From: DASUVM01 sp036378955
GTDB lineage: Bacteria; Patescibacteriota; Saccharimonadia; Saccharimonadales; Saccharimonadaceae
DNA: 64,000 nucleotides
NCBI GenBank assembly: GCA_036378955.1
Contig: DASUVM010000004.1
Span: 1 to 64,000, forward strand
Direction: 5' to 3'
Shown: positions 52,604 through 61,452 of the stretch, piece by piece
Position numbering within the stretch: position 1 is the first letter of the stretch
Layout of the letters: every line of letters begins with the position of its first letter
The notes under the pieces: model-generated
Databases searched by the model: none
The model's input: the letters and a program-made list of their open reading frames with translations, nothing else
Told to the model about the DNA's origin: nothing
Program-made: the position numbers and the translations under genes

Positions 52604-53134
52604 TCATAAGGCTTCTTTAGCTAGTTTGTAGCTTTCTTCAGACATGCTGATGATGTATTTCTTACCTATGTTTTTTAGATCTTTCATTTTAATTACTGTC
52701 TGAGTTTTATCATAAAACTCTACATAGAATTCCTCTTGGCTTTTCAGAAGCTTAAAATCTATTGCGTCACTCCTGTAGTCTTCTTCATCACTATAAAGCG
52801 TACCTCCAACTGAAGGGCTGTCAACGTAGGTTGCTTTTTCATTCTTAAAATAATTTTTTAGTTGTTCCTTGTTCATATCTGTTGCAAAATAATATTCATA
52901 GCTTGGCAAGCGGCAAAATCCTAGAAAAATGGGAAACTCCCACCACTCACATGCCGTATTAACCTTATTAATAAATACTAGCTCCTTGCCAAGGTTACGG
53001 GGCATATTCATAAAACTAGAGACTGCAATTACTATAGCAATCAATATAACAGTAATAACGCCGGCCCATGTTTTTTGCGCTTCAGATATTTGGCGTTGTT
53101 TAGTCATTACATTTACAATATTTGCTGTTTTCAT
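52604..53134 (-). CDS. membrane-anchored hypothetical protein (176 aa)
   Basis: One hydrophobic helix near residues 25-45, then an extracytoplasmic alpha/beta domain with two Cys. The ATG at 53134 or the ATG at 53107 could be the start. AT-rich compared with neighbours, so possibly acquired. No family recognised. Confidence 0.65.
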   Translation of the reverse strand: MKTANIVNVMTKQRQISEAQKTWAGVITVILIAIVIAVSSFMNMPRNLGKELVFINKVNTACEWWEFPIFLGFCRLPSYEYYFATDMNKEQLKNYFKNEKATYVDSPSVGGTLYSDEEDYRSDAIDFKLLKSQEEFYVEFYDKTQTVIKMKDLKNIGKKYIISMSEESYKLAKEAL

Positions 53135-53234
53135 AGCACCAGCTTAGCACAGCTTGACACTTGTGCTATAGTTGAGCTGTTCCTGATAAATTGTAAGCTC
53201 ATACTGCTTACTGCACATTAAGAAAGGAAGGTCT

Positions 53235-53648
53235 ATGGGCATAAAGCGCCGGCTCCTTATATTGGCTGGAATAGTATTGGTTGTTGGTATTGGCATAAGT
53301 GTCTATCTGCTAGCTCGGCCATCGGCACAAGAAGCTAGCAAGGCAATACCTGCCACTCCCACCCAAAACAAAGCACCGGCTGAAATCAAGCAGCTCGAAA
53401 CCACGTTCAACAGCCCCGATATGGCAACACAGAGCAAAGCGCTTGCACCGGGGCTCGGCGAGCAATATCTGCAGCAAGGGCAGAACCCACTGGCTGGTAT
53501 CACCGTCAAATTTGACGACGCCAGCTATCAGCCCCTAGGTGCTGATGCCGCCACCATCGAGGCAACGTTTAGCAACGGCGAGCGTTACCGCGTACATTTC
53601 GTTCGGCAAACTGGCCACTGGTACATCTGGAACACCGAAAAGAGGTAG
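53235..53648 (+). CDS. exported hypothetical protein (137 aa)
   Basis: SD AAGGAAGG before the ATG; N-terminal membrane anchor (about 5-27), a linker, then a small cystatin-like alpha/beta domain ending RVHFVRQTGHWYIWNTEKR. Similar in form to many Gram-positive cell-surface small domains. Three bases precede the next gene, so they are co-transcribed. Confidence 0.65.
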   Translation: MGIKRRLLILAGIVLVVGIGISVYLLARPSAQEASKAIPATPTQNKAPAEIKQLETTFNSPDMATQSKALAPGLGEQYLQQGQNPLAGITVKFDDASYQPLGADAATIEATFSNGERYRVHFVRQTGHWYIWNTEKR

Positions 53649-53651
53649 TTC

Positions 53652-54989
53652 ATGCGTACGAGCGCAGCTCGTATTGCCGCCGTAGTCTTGTTGCTGGCAA
53701 CACTGATTATGGCGATTCCGGCCCAGGCACAGACGAAAGGGTGCCTAAAGGGAATCGGCAAGAAAAACCCTATTCTACTTGTACCTGGCTTTAATTCCAC
53801 CACCGACGGGTGGGACAAGGACGGATCACTCGGAGCTCGAGTAAAAAAGCTAGAAGACACAGTTGTCAATATCTTCAACTACGACAAGTATCGAACTCGT
53901 TGGATTACCGACGATAATATTGGCCCAAAACTTGCCAAACGCGTTGCCTGCATCGCCCAATCATCTCGCGAAGAAGGCGGTAAAGGCAAAGTTATTGTCA
54001 TTGGCCACTCGATGGGCGGCCTGGCGGCACAGTATGCCGCCAACCAAACAGTCAATGGCCGCCGGGTAGCTGACGACATTGGGCTAGCCATTCCTATTGG
54101 CAGCCCGTTCGCCGGTAGCCAGCTGGCCGACTGGGCAATAACGCTAGCACGTTCGTATTGCGCAGTGCAGCGCATTACCCTTGTGGGCGGCAAAACGATC
54201 AGCGCCGATCCCAACAAGTGCGAAGCGATAATCGACACCTACACCGCCATCGGCGGGCTGCGGCAAAATTCGGCCAAACTTCGCGAGCTACCGCCGTTCC
54301 CGGCCGACGTACCGGTACACGCCATTGCCGGCAACGTACAAGAGGTAAAGTTCAACATTTTTGGTGTTGAGCTGAAGCCGCTCAACAGCGATCTTGTTGT
54401 AACGACCGACTCGGCAACAAAAGCAAAGGGCAGCACCAACCCTGCTTACGGCGGCGGCCAGAGTGTCGTGGAATGCATTAGCGTATGGCCAGTACCGGTC
54501 TTTTCAGACGCCAGCTGCGAACACACCCGCTTGCTCACCGACAAGAATGTACAAACACGGGTAGTTGATGCTATTAGCCAATATCTGCGCCAGGCAAAGT
54601 TTAATGAAAGTGGTGCAAAGTTTGTCGGCGACTGGTATGTCCACGGCGCCGTCGTTACATTCAACGAAGATGGCACGGGCCAAGAGTCTATTAATTGGGG
54701 CTTTTGCGACCAAGAAAACCAGTGCCGGGTAATTGTAGAGTTCACTTGGGTGCCGACGGGCAAAGGGCTAACTTATACTATCCGCTCCACCGAAGCCGTC
54801 GCGTTCACTGAACACGGCAATATGCCCGTCGATGTAGACATAAGCATACTCGACCAACCCGGAACAACAAGAGAAGTGAAGTTCGAAAAGCCTGGCTTGC
54901 TCGTGCGCAGCCAATATGAGCTCGGCAATGCCTATCTTTGCCGATATGAGCTACTTGAAGAAGCTGAACAAACTCTATGTGGGGCCTAA
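53652..54989 (+). CDS. secreted lipase/esterase
   Basis: 445 residues. Signal peptide about 1-27 (ends AQAQ). NPILLVPGFNSTTDGWD (oxyanion), VIVIGHSMGGLAAQYA (Ser in G-H-S-M-G), several Cys pairs and a C-terminal domain of about 120 residues with beta character. Extracellular lipase probably acting on host lipids (inference). In an operon with the small anchored protein. A 12-bp hairpin follows. Confidence 0.88.
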   Translation: MRTSAARIAAVVLLLATLIMAIPAQAQTKGCLKGIGKKNPILLVPGFNSTTDGWDKDGSLGARVKKLEDTVVNIFNYDKYRTRWITDDNIGPKLAKRVACIAQSSREEGGKGKVIVIGHSMGGLAAQYAANQTVNGRRVADDIGLAIPIGSPFAGSQLADWAITLARSYCAVQRITLVGGKTISADPNKCEAIIDTYTAIGGLRQNSAKLRELPPFPADVPVHAIAGNVQEVKFNIFGVELKPLNSDLVVTTDSATKAKGSTNPAYGGGQSVVECISVWPVPVFSDASCEHTRLLTDKNVQTRVVDAISQYLRQAKFNESGAKFVGDWYVHGAVVTFNEDGTGQESINWGFCDQENQCRVIVEFTWVPTGKGLTYTIRSTEAVAFTEHGNMPVDVDISILDQPGTTREVKFEKPGLLVRSQYELGNAYLCRYELLEEAEQTLCGA

Positions 54990-55028
54990 CGATTTAATCT
55001 TTCGCTCTGCAACAAAAAGAAGATGACA

Positions 55029-55064
55029 GCTCGGTAGCTGAGATAACATGTCCAGCTACCGAGC
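55029..55064 (+). terminator. 12-bp hairpin after lipase
   Basis: GCTCGGTAGCTG / CAGCTACCGAGC, perfect, without a U-tract. Confidence 0.65.
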
Positions 55065-55207
55065 CTACCGAACTGTAAAGTATTATTATCTTAATAATAA
55101 TCTAAGACTAAAGTTTAACTCAACAAAAGCAGAACACTTTTTAAAACACAGAATAATAAACCACTTGTTGTCATCAACATATTCAGAAGAAGCCTTATAA
55201 TAAAACC

Positions 55208-56005
55208 ATGAACATTTATTCCTGGAATATCAACGGCATTCGAGCCGTGGTGCGCAAAGAGCTTTTTCAACCATTTATAAACAAACATCAGCCCGATATT
55301 TTGTGTCTGCAAGAAACCAAAGCCGAACGCGGCCAGGCCGAAATTGATTTGCCTGGCTATGAAGAATATTGGAATTCAGCCGACAAAAAGGGCTATTCGG
55401 GCACGGCTATTTTTAGCAAGCACAAACCGCTGGCCGTCATTAACGGCTTTCCGCCTGAGTTGATTGAAAAATACGACATGACCGGCGATGTCTACGGCGA
55501 CCCGAATAAAGAAGGGCGGGTAATTGCTGCTGAGTTCGAAAAGTTTTATATTGTCACCGTTTACACCCCGAATGCCAAAGACGATTTAAGTCGTATTCCA
55601 TTGCGCCAACAACACTGGGATCCAGGCTTTTTAGCCTATTGCAAACAACTTGAAAAAAACAAGCCAGTGATTTTTTGTGGTGATTTAAATGTCGCCCACA
55701 CCGAAGAAGACCTGGCGCGCCCTGGCCCCAACCGCGGCAAAAAAGGCTTTACCGATGAAGAACGAGCTGGTTTTGATAATTTTGTAAAGGCTGGCTTTGT
55801 TGACACCTTTCGCCTGTTTACAAAAGGGAATGGCCACTACACCTGGTGGAGCCATTGGGGGAATGCTCGGGCTAATAACGTCGGCTGGCGCATTGATTAC
55901 TTTATGGCCTCGCACGCACTGAAGAATAAAGTGAAAAAAGCCAACATACATGCCGATGTTATGGGGAGTGATCACTGCCCAATTAGCATCGAGTTCGACA
56001 CGTAG
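55208..56005 (+). CDS. xthA: exodeoxyribonuclease III
   Basis: 265 residues. SWNINGIRAV, LCLQETKAE, KPVIFCGDLNVAHTEEDL, WRIDYFMAS and GSDHCPIS: full set of AP-endonuclease active-site motifs. Base-excision repair. TATAAT 6 nt before the ATG, leaderless. Confidence 0.95.
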   Translation: MNIYSWNINGIRAVVRKELFQPFINKHQPDILCLQETKAERGQAEIDLPGYEEYWNSADKKGYSGTAIFSKHKPLAVINGFPPELIEKYDMTGDVYGDPNKEGRVIAAEFEKFYIVTVYTPNAKDDLSRIPLRQQHWDPGFLAYCKQLEKNKPVIFCGDLNVAHTEEDLARPGPNRGKKGFTDEERAGFDNFVKAGFVDTFRLFTKGNGHYTWWSHWGNARANNVGWRIDYFMASHALKNKVKKANIHADVMGSDHCPISIEFDT

Positions 56006-56006
56006 C

Positions 56007-56786
56007 ATGGATTATGACTATTGGCTACGCGCCGCCGACAAAAAACCGCTCTTTCCGGAGCTCGCCTGGGAAAAGCCTGAGCGCCGCGACCAACGGGGTA
56101 AATTAGTGATTATTGGCGGCACCAAGCTTGGGTTTGCGGCCGTTGCCAACGCTTATCAAGAAGCACTAGAGGCTCATGCGGGCTATGTTCGTGCTGTTGT
56201 ACCCGACGCGCTCAAACCAATGCTTTATAACCTTGAAGATGTATTATTTACGCCAAGCAACCCCTCGGGCGCCTTTGCTCGCGAAGCCGAAAGCGGCATG
56301 AAGGCCGCCCTTAGCTGGGCAGACATGACATTACTAATTGGTGATGCCGGTCGCAATTCAGAAACCGCCATCTGCTTCGAACATTTGCTGCAACAAATGT
56401 CAACGCCATGCGTCATTACCAGAGATGCAATTGATCTGTTAAAATCGAGCCCCGAGCTGCTCTTGCAGCGTAAAAATACTATTTTGGTGGCTTCGTTCGC
56501 TCAATTACAAAAACTACTGCAAAGCGTTTACTTTCCACGCAGCCTTGTTTTTAGCATGCACCTGGCACAATTAGTTGAGGTGCTACATAAAGCAACTTTG
56601 AGCTACCCTGCGTTACTCGTAACTTACCATAACGAACAACTGGTTATTGCATATGATGGCCGGGTTGCCACCATTCCATTAGAGAATCCGATGACAATTT
56701 GGCGGGGAAATATTGCTACGAAAATTGCCGTTAATGCCATGCAGCATCCACATAAACTATTCGAAGCAACAGTTTCAAGCTTATAA
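56007..56786 (+). CDS. NAD(P)HX dehydratase-like (YjeF C-terminal fold), divergent
   Basis: 259 residues from the ATG at 56007, one base after the xthA stop. Ribokinase-like fold: GKLVIIGGTKLGFAAVANAY at the N-terminus resembles the NnrD start, TLLIGDAGRNSETA the middle. The usual C-terminal nucleotide motif G-T-G-D is not evident and the NnrE epimerase domain is absent. It may be inactive or have another substrate. Confidence 0.6.
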   Translation: MDYDYWLRAADKKPLFPELAWEKPERRDQRGKLVIIGGTKLGFAAVANAYQEALEAHAGYVRAVVPDALKPMLYNLEDVLFTPSNPSGAFAREAESGMKAALSWADMTLLIGDAGRNSETAICFEHLLQQMSTPCVITRDAIDLLKSSPELLLQRKNTILVASFAQLQKLLQSVYFPRSLVFSMHLAQLVEVLHKATLSYPALLVTYHNEQLVIAYDGRVATIPLENPMTIWRGNIATKIAVNAMQHPHKLFEATVSSL

Positions 56787-56841
56787 TCGTCTTTTTACTA
56801 AGATCTTGGAAGCAGGCGTCCTCCGTGAACAGCCTACGAAG

Positions 56842-56910
56842 GGCGCCCTTGCCGGGCGCCTCTTACATGTGGCGTGAGAAAACCATCCCTAGCACTGGGA
56901 TGGTTTTTCT
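56842..56910. terminator. two terminator hairpins
   Basis: GGCGCCC/GGGCGCC (56842-56860), then AAAACCATCCC / GGGATGGTTTT (56879-56907) with T-rich flank on both strands, between convergent genes. Confidence 0.8.
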
Positions 56911-56952
56911 GCCTGGATAACCGGAATGTTCTGCGGCATTTGCCAGCGAAGG

Positions 56953-57459
56953 CTACCAGTCTATGCCGTGCCGCCTTCGAAACTCCTTGGCTGCCCGCTG
57001 TTCGGCCAACAAGGCAGCTGCGGCGTCTTGAAAATACACAGTTACTGCAGGATTGTCGGCATACTGCTTAGCTAGGCGCACTAGCGCGAGCGATGGCAAC
57101 AGATGAATTTGTATTGCACCACCCTTGCCAATTGAGTAGTGCATGCCTATCGCCCTGCTTGCATTAACAAGCCCCGCGATAACACGACGACCAGCTACTG
57201 GAATACTTCGCTGATCACCCGTGCCCGCCGCCAACAGCTCGTCGAGCCAAGACGAATACGATTTATCTCTACTGAGCACATATTCGCCGCCGCTATTAGG
57301 CAAGATGTCTTCACCGCGAGCAATGAGCAGCGCCACCGCGACAACGATATGCGTCGGGTTATCGCCTGGTTTCCATTCACCAATCAGCGTGGCGCGATCG
57401 ATCTTGCCTGACAGCACTTGCTCGGTAGCTTCAAGCGCCTCTTCTTCTGAGAACGGCAT
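56953..57459 (-). CDS. hypothetical protein, paralogue of the gene at 59191
   Basis: 168 residues from the ATG at 57459, with GAAGGGGCG upstream. Shares with the 59191-59763 product the segments VLSGKIDRATLIG / VLTGEISRSALVK and NPAVTVYFQDAA / NPAVEQFFEDAA. A soluble helical protein of an unnamed family. The pair brackets tRNA-Leu and the sortase gene. Confidence 0.65.
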   Translation of the reverse strand: MPFSEEEALEATEQVLSGKIDRATLIGEWKPGDNPTHIVVAVALLIARGEDILPNSGGEYVLSRDKSYSSWLDELLAAGTGDQRSIPVAGRRVIAGLVNASRAIGMHYSIGKGGAIQIHLLPSLALVRLAKQYADNPAVTVYFQDAAAALLAEQRAAKEFRRRHGIDW

Positions 57460-57538
57460 GCTTCGCCCCTTCATCCTTGACCACAGGCAGATAAACTATA
57501 CCACAACTTATTCAGATTAGTGCAAATAAAATTGCTTA

Positions 57539-57673
57539 ACCTGAATCACGAAACTCTTCTCCAGATCGTGTGAAATCGGTTTTACTAACCGATTTCAGCC
57601 CAACACTTCCATTAAGCTCCACTGGAGCTTAATGGAAAGAGAGTGGTCTGGAGAAGAGTTTCGTGATTCAGGT
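57539..57673. repeat. three-way-junction element, copy 2
   Basis: A perfect 26-bp closing stem (57539-57564 with 57648-57673) encloses GAAATCGGTT/AACCGATTTC and the 12-bp stem CCATTAAGCTCC/GGAGCTTAATGG. Junction strands ATCGTGTG, AGCCCAACACTT and AGAGTGGT match copy 1 (29598-29730). Lies 66 bp beyond tRNA-Leu on the minus strand. Confidence 0.75.
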
Positions 57674-57704
57674 ATAACTTATTGCTGCGGCCGTCCCACA
57701 CATA

Positions 57705-57737
57705 AGAATAACCTCAGATATTATCTGAGGTTATTCT
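57705..57737 (-). terminator. hairpin directly after tRNA-Leu
   Basis: Perfect 16-bp inverted repeat AGAATAACCTCAGATA / TATCTGAGGTTATTCT with one central base, ending 2 bp from the tRNA CCA end. Likely the tRNA terminator. Confidence 0.75.
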
Positions 57738-57738
57738 A

Positions 57739-57825
57739 TGGTGGGCGAGGAGAGAATCGAACTCTCACTCCCTAGTGGGAACGGGATTTTGAGTCCCGCG
57801 CGTCTACCAATTCCGCCACTCGCCC
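57739..57825 (-). tRNA. tRNA-Leu (anticodon CAA)
   Basis: On the minus strand, acceptor GGGCGAG/CTCGCCC, D-arm GGTAGAC, anticodon loop CTCAAAA, long variable arm as expected for Leu, T-arm GTTCGATTC, CCA encoded at the 3' end. Confidence 0.97.
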
Positions 57826-57937
57826 TTAGCTATTCCATGTATCATCTTTACTAGCCTGGCAATTACCACCGCTGTCAACTTTGTAGGAAATGCGACTCCA
57901 TTGTACAATAAAAGCATTATATTTACTACTGTTTACT

Positions 57938-59122
57938 ATGAATAATGCTCAAAACGACAACCGGCAGATCGAGACCCCGGGGCGCCACCGTGCGCCCGCT
58001 ATTCCTGGCCGCGATGCCGCACAAACAGGAGCGGCCAATGTTTCGCGTCATCAAATTGAGCACATTTATAATACCGACCCACCGCACCAAACAGCACAAC
58101 CCCAAGCACAAGAGCTGCCAGCAACTTACAATCGCGAGCACAGTGACGCAAGTGCGTATAACTGGCGGCAATATCACACCGCTTGGCAAAATTATTATCA
58201 GCAATATTACCACCGCTACTACAGCAGCGCACTGCAGCAAGAACAACAGAAGCTGCTCGAGCAAAAGGCGAGCACTGCCGCCTCGAGCTCGAATGGCATT
58301 ATAACCGGTATCAATCAGGCGGCCATTAACACTAATACGTCTGCTAGCGCAAAATTACGCGAAGAATTGCTTGAAAAAGTAAAGATTGGCGCCAAAAAAG
58401 CCCGTAGCAGCAGTCATTTTTGGCCAGTTGTCACTGCTCTGGGCGTTGGCTTGGCCTTCTTTTTACTACAGTTTAACAAAGTGCTCGCCGCACAGGTCAG
58501 CGCTTTTGTGAGCCCAAGCACAGTGGTGAGCGACAATATTATCACCGACCCCAACGCCAGCCCAGTTGTCGGCCCTGAGCCAAAACTGGTGATTCCTAAA
58601 ATCAATGTCGACGTACCGGTCGTATACGGGTTGAATTCGCTGGCAGACGGGCCAACACAAACTGCGCTAGAGCAGGGGGCGGTGCATTACCCGATACCTG
58701 GTGCCAATAATCTTCCGGGTGAAACGGGTAATAGTGTCTACATGGGTCATTCAAGCAATGAAGTGTTTGCACGCGGCAATTACAAGTTTATATTCGTACG
58801 GCTCGACGCCATGCAGCCGGGCGATACCTTCTATATGCACTATCAGAGCAAACGCTATATTTATCGAGTAACCGAAAAGAAGGTTATTACCCCCACGCAA
58901 ATTAACGAACTAGTGCGCCCCACCGATAAACCGTTAGTGACGCTTGTGACATGCACGCCCATTGGCACTGCCACAAACCGCCTACTTGTTTTTGCCGAAC
59001 AAATAAGCCCCGACCCATCAGAAGCAACACAAGGCAGCAACAATGTAGCAGAAGAAAACAAAAATACCAAAATATCTGCCGGCCAAGCACCGAACTTTTT
59101 GCAACAGCTGTTTGGGTTTTAG
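57938..59122 (+). CDS. sortase family transpeptidase
   Basis: 394 residues from the ATG at 57938, after TATATT. Long Gln/His/Ala-rich cytosolic N-terminus (about 150 residues), one membrane helix, then the sortase barrel: YMGHSSNEVF (His), TLVTCTPIGTATNRLLVFA (Cys and Arg). Attaches surface proteins or pilins to the wall; no LPxTG substrate is evident in this window. The long cytosolic tail is unusual. Confidence 0.9.
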   Translation: MNNAQNDNRQIETPGRHRAPAIPGRDAAQTGAANVSRHQIEHIYNTDPPHQTAQPQAQELPATYNREHSDASAYNWRQYHTAWQNYYQQYYHRYYSSALQQEQQKLLEQKASTAASSSNGIITGINQAAINTNTSASAKLREELLEKVKIGAKKARSSSHFWPVVTALGVGLAFFLLQFNKVLAAQVSAFVSPSTVVSDNIITDPNASPVVGPEPKLVIPKINVDVPVVYGLNSLADGPTQTALEQGAVHYPIPGANNLPGETGNSVYMGHSSNEVFARGNYKFIFVRLDAMQPGDTFYMHYQSKRYIYRVTEKKVITPTQINELVRPTDKPLVTLVTCTPIGTATNRLLVFAEQISPDPSEATQGSNNVAEENKNTKISAGQAPNFLQQLFGF

Positions 59123-59190
59123 CGAGGAATACATACTCATAGGCTAAAAGGCCGTCACCACATGCGCAGTAACGGCCTGTCTGCCCGTCG

Positions 59191-59763
59191 CTAACAGTTC
59201 CTCTTGGCAGCATCAACTTCTTCGAAGTAACCATCCAAGCGTGCCTGAATAGCGGCGCGCAGTGCCACAAGGGCAGGAATGCCCCCACGCCCTTCGAGGT
59301 CGGCAACGAGTCGCGAAAAATACGAAACTGGTTCGCCCCATGCCGCATTTTTCTGCATTTCTTGAAACCATTGCTCCCGACGACTCTGGGCCGCGTCTTC
59401 GAAGAATTGCTCTACGGCAGGATTGTAGCCATGCTCTATCACCAGCTCCAATAGTTCAGTAGGTGGCGTGAGGCATGTTTGGCCATCTTTCGTCTGGTGA
59501 AGGTGTTCCTTAAAGCTGAACCTGGTATAGCTATCCGCGTGCCTTATTTCTGGAAGGCCTTGTACTAGTAGCCTATAGAGCACCTGCAGATAGCGCTGCC
59601 TCAAGATATTATCGCGCTCTAGAAATTCTGAACGCCTTGCGAATATAAGTGCGACTGCGGCGTAGGTTTGAGGCCGTATCGGCATTTTTACCAAAGCTGA
59701 TCGGCTAATTTCGCCAGTCAACACTTTGCGAACCGTGTCGAGAGTCTCGTCGTCTATTGCCAT
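59191..59763 (-). CDS. hypothetical protein, paralogue of the gene at 56953
   Basis: 190 residues with the shared segments noted at 56953-57459; it has an extra C-terminal part ending in a helical stretch (RAAIQARLDGYFEEVD). Convergent with the sortase gene. A TATAGT about 45 nt upstream gives a normal leader. Family unknown. Confidence 0.65.
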   Translation of the reverse strand: MAIDDETLDTVRKVLTGEISRSALVKMPIRPQTYAAVALIFARRSEFLERDNILRQRYLQVLYRLLVQGLPEIRHADSYTRFSFKEHLHQTKDGQTCLTPPTELLELVIEHGYNPAVEQFFEDAAQSRREQWFQEMQKNAAWGEPVSYFSRLVADLEGRGGIPALVALRAAIQARLDGYFEEVDAAKRNC

Positions 59764-59862
59764 AGAGAAGGCTCGCTTTCTGTTGCGACAAGCAGAACTG
59801 AGATACTATAACATAAACGATACCGCGTTCAAGATATCCAGCTTTGATTCGCTATACAAGTT

Positions 59863-61344
59863 TTAGAATAGACCAGCGTTTTGATCAGCTGGTGTCAAGA
59901 GTTGCGATTGCTGTAATTCTAACCCACCCGAAGTACTATTGCGGCCAATGCTCAAAAAGATACGCCCATCAATACCAATCATTGCATCGTAGCCAGGAGC
60001 TACTTGGGTTACTTGCTGCATATTAGTGCCGTCAAATTCAACAAAACGCATACCACTTCCGCCCGTAAGAGCAAGGTGATAATCATCGATCCACTGCAGG
60101 GGCTGTCTTGTTTCACCCGGCGAATGGAGTGTATAAGACGTCTTCAGCTCGATATCGTAATTGACTGCCGCCTCGCCCGCTTGCAGCATAACAAAGCGCC
60201 CGCCAGGCGAAGCAGCCATTACCACCGGTGTAAACGGCAACATACTACTTTGAAGCGTTTTATGCCCGGTGCTTAACGGGCTCTCATATACAGTTAAACT
60301 TTGGCCAATAGTGACCGAAAGATACTCTTTTGAGAGGTATGGGCTATACACCAAAAGCACCGGCTGACCGACCGGAATCGTTTTTATAACAGTTGTTTTT
60401 TGATTAGCTGCTTGCCAGATGCTAAGCATGGTATCCTTTTTGTTTTTATCGGCTGAAGGGGCAATGAAAGCGATTTTATCGTCGCTAAGGTCATCAAATT
60501 GCCCAATGCCATCTGCAATATGGACCTTATTGCCCGGTCTATTGATATCGAGACGATAAAGGCTATTGTTTTGGTCAGTAGCATACAGCACGTTCGCGTT
60601 ATTATTTGAAAAATGCATGCTGGCCAGCGGCATATTGAAGAGCTTTGTCATATTAACAGCGCGCGCTTGATCGTCGCGCGGCACGCGAATATATTCGACA
60701 TCTTGGCCACTCATATGTTTTATAAGCAAGAACTTGCTGTCGCCGCTCCACTCCATAATCTGAAAGCTGCTGGCGACATTTGGCTTCTTACTAAAGACCG
60801 CTTCTGACAACACTAAAGTAGTGAATGCGGTGCTGCGTTCATTACGTGCGTCAGTGAGTAAAATAGTCGGTGCTTCTGGCAGTTCATGCAATGCCAACCA
60901 CTCACGATCGGGTGAAGCAAGTGTTTGATGCAGTGTGGGCAGGCTTCGCAGTGATGTAGTAGTAATTGAATTCGGTATCAACCGAGCATAATTTAGGAGC
61001 AGCAACTCACCAGGGTGCATTTGTATGTCCTTTTGCCAAGTTTGATAGCCCTCTTTACTATACGAGACCTGATGCTTGCCACTTGTAATATTTACTTGGT
61101 GAGGCGTGTTTGTCGCCAGCCTTGAACCGTCAAAATAAACCGCGGCACCTGTTGGTTGAGTGTTAAACTTTAGCAAGCCGCCCCGTGAGACATTCACTGT
61201 ATTTTTTTCTAGGTTTATACGATAGCCAAGTATGAAAAAAACACCGACAACCGTCAGGGCTATGACGCTCACCGTCATGACACCATAGTAAAAAAAACGC
61301 AGTTGAAGGCGGCGGCGGCGAACTTTTGGATCTTGGCTATACAT
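59863..61344 (-). CDS. PEGA-domain cell-surface protein with propeller-like repeats
   Basis: 493 residues from the ATG at 61344; TATAAT lies about 13 nt upstream. Membrane anchor about 19-40, PEGA domain about 48-110 (KFNTQPTGAAVYFDG; SGKHQVSYSKEGYQTW), then about 370 residues of WD40/propeller-like beta repeats. An extracytoplasmic binding protein, perhaps involved in the envelope or host contact. Confidence 0.8.
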   Translation of the reverse strand: MYSQDPKVRRRRLQLRFFYYGVMTVSVIALTVVGVFFILGYRINLEKNTVNVSRGGLLKFNTQPTGAAVYFDGSRLATNTPHQVNITSGKHQVSYSKEGYQTWQKDIQMHPGELLLLNYARLIPNSITTTSLRSLPTLHQTLASPDREWLALHELPEAPTILLTDARNERSTAFTTLVLSEAVFSKKPNVASSFQIMEWSGDSKFLLIKHMSGQDVEYIRVPRDDQARAVNMTKLFNMPLASMHFSNNNANVLYATDQNNSLYRLDINRPGNKVHIADGIGQFDDLSDDKIAFIAPSADKNKKDTMLSIWQAANQKTTVIKTIPVGQPVLLVYSPYLSKEYLSVTIGQSLTVYESPLSTGHKTLQSSMLPFTPVVMAASPGGRFVMLQAGEAAVNYDIELKTSYTLHSPGETRQPLQWIDDYHLALTGGSGMRFVEFDGTNMQQVTQVAPGYDAMIGIDGRIFLSIGRNSTSGGLELQQSQLLTPADQNAGLF

Positions 61345-61452
61345 AGCAGGTGGGTTTATTATAGCACGCTGGGTTCTCAAAATGAGTGTCAGAATGAGGT
61401 TACCGCGATACAGTTCACTGTAAAGTAACCCTCTGTTTGCTACACTAAAAGA

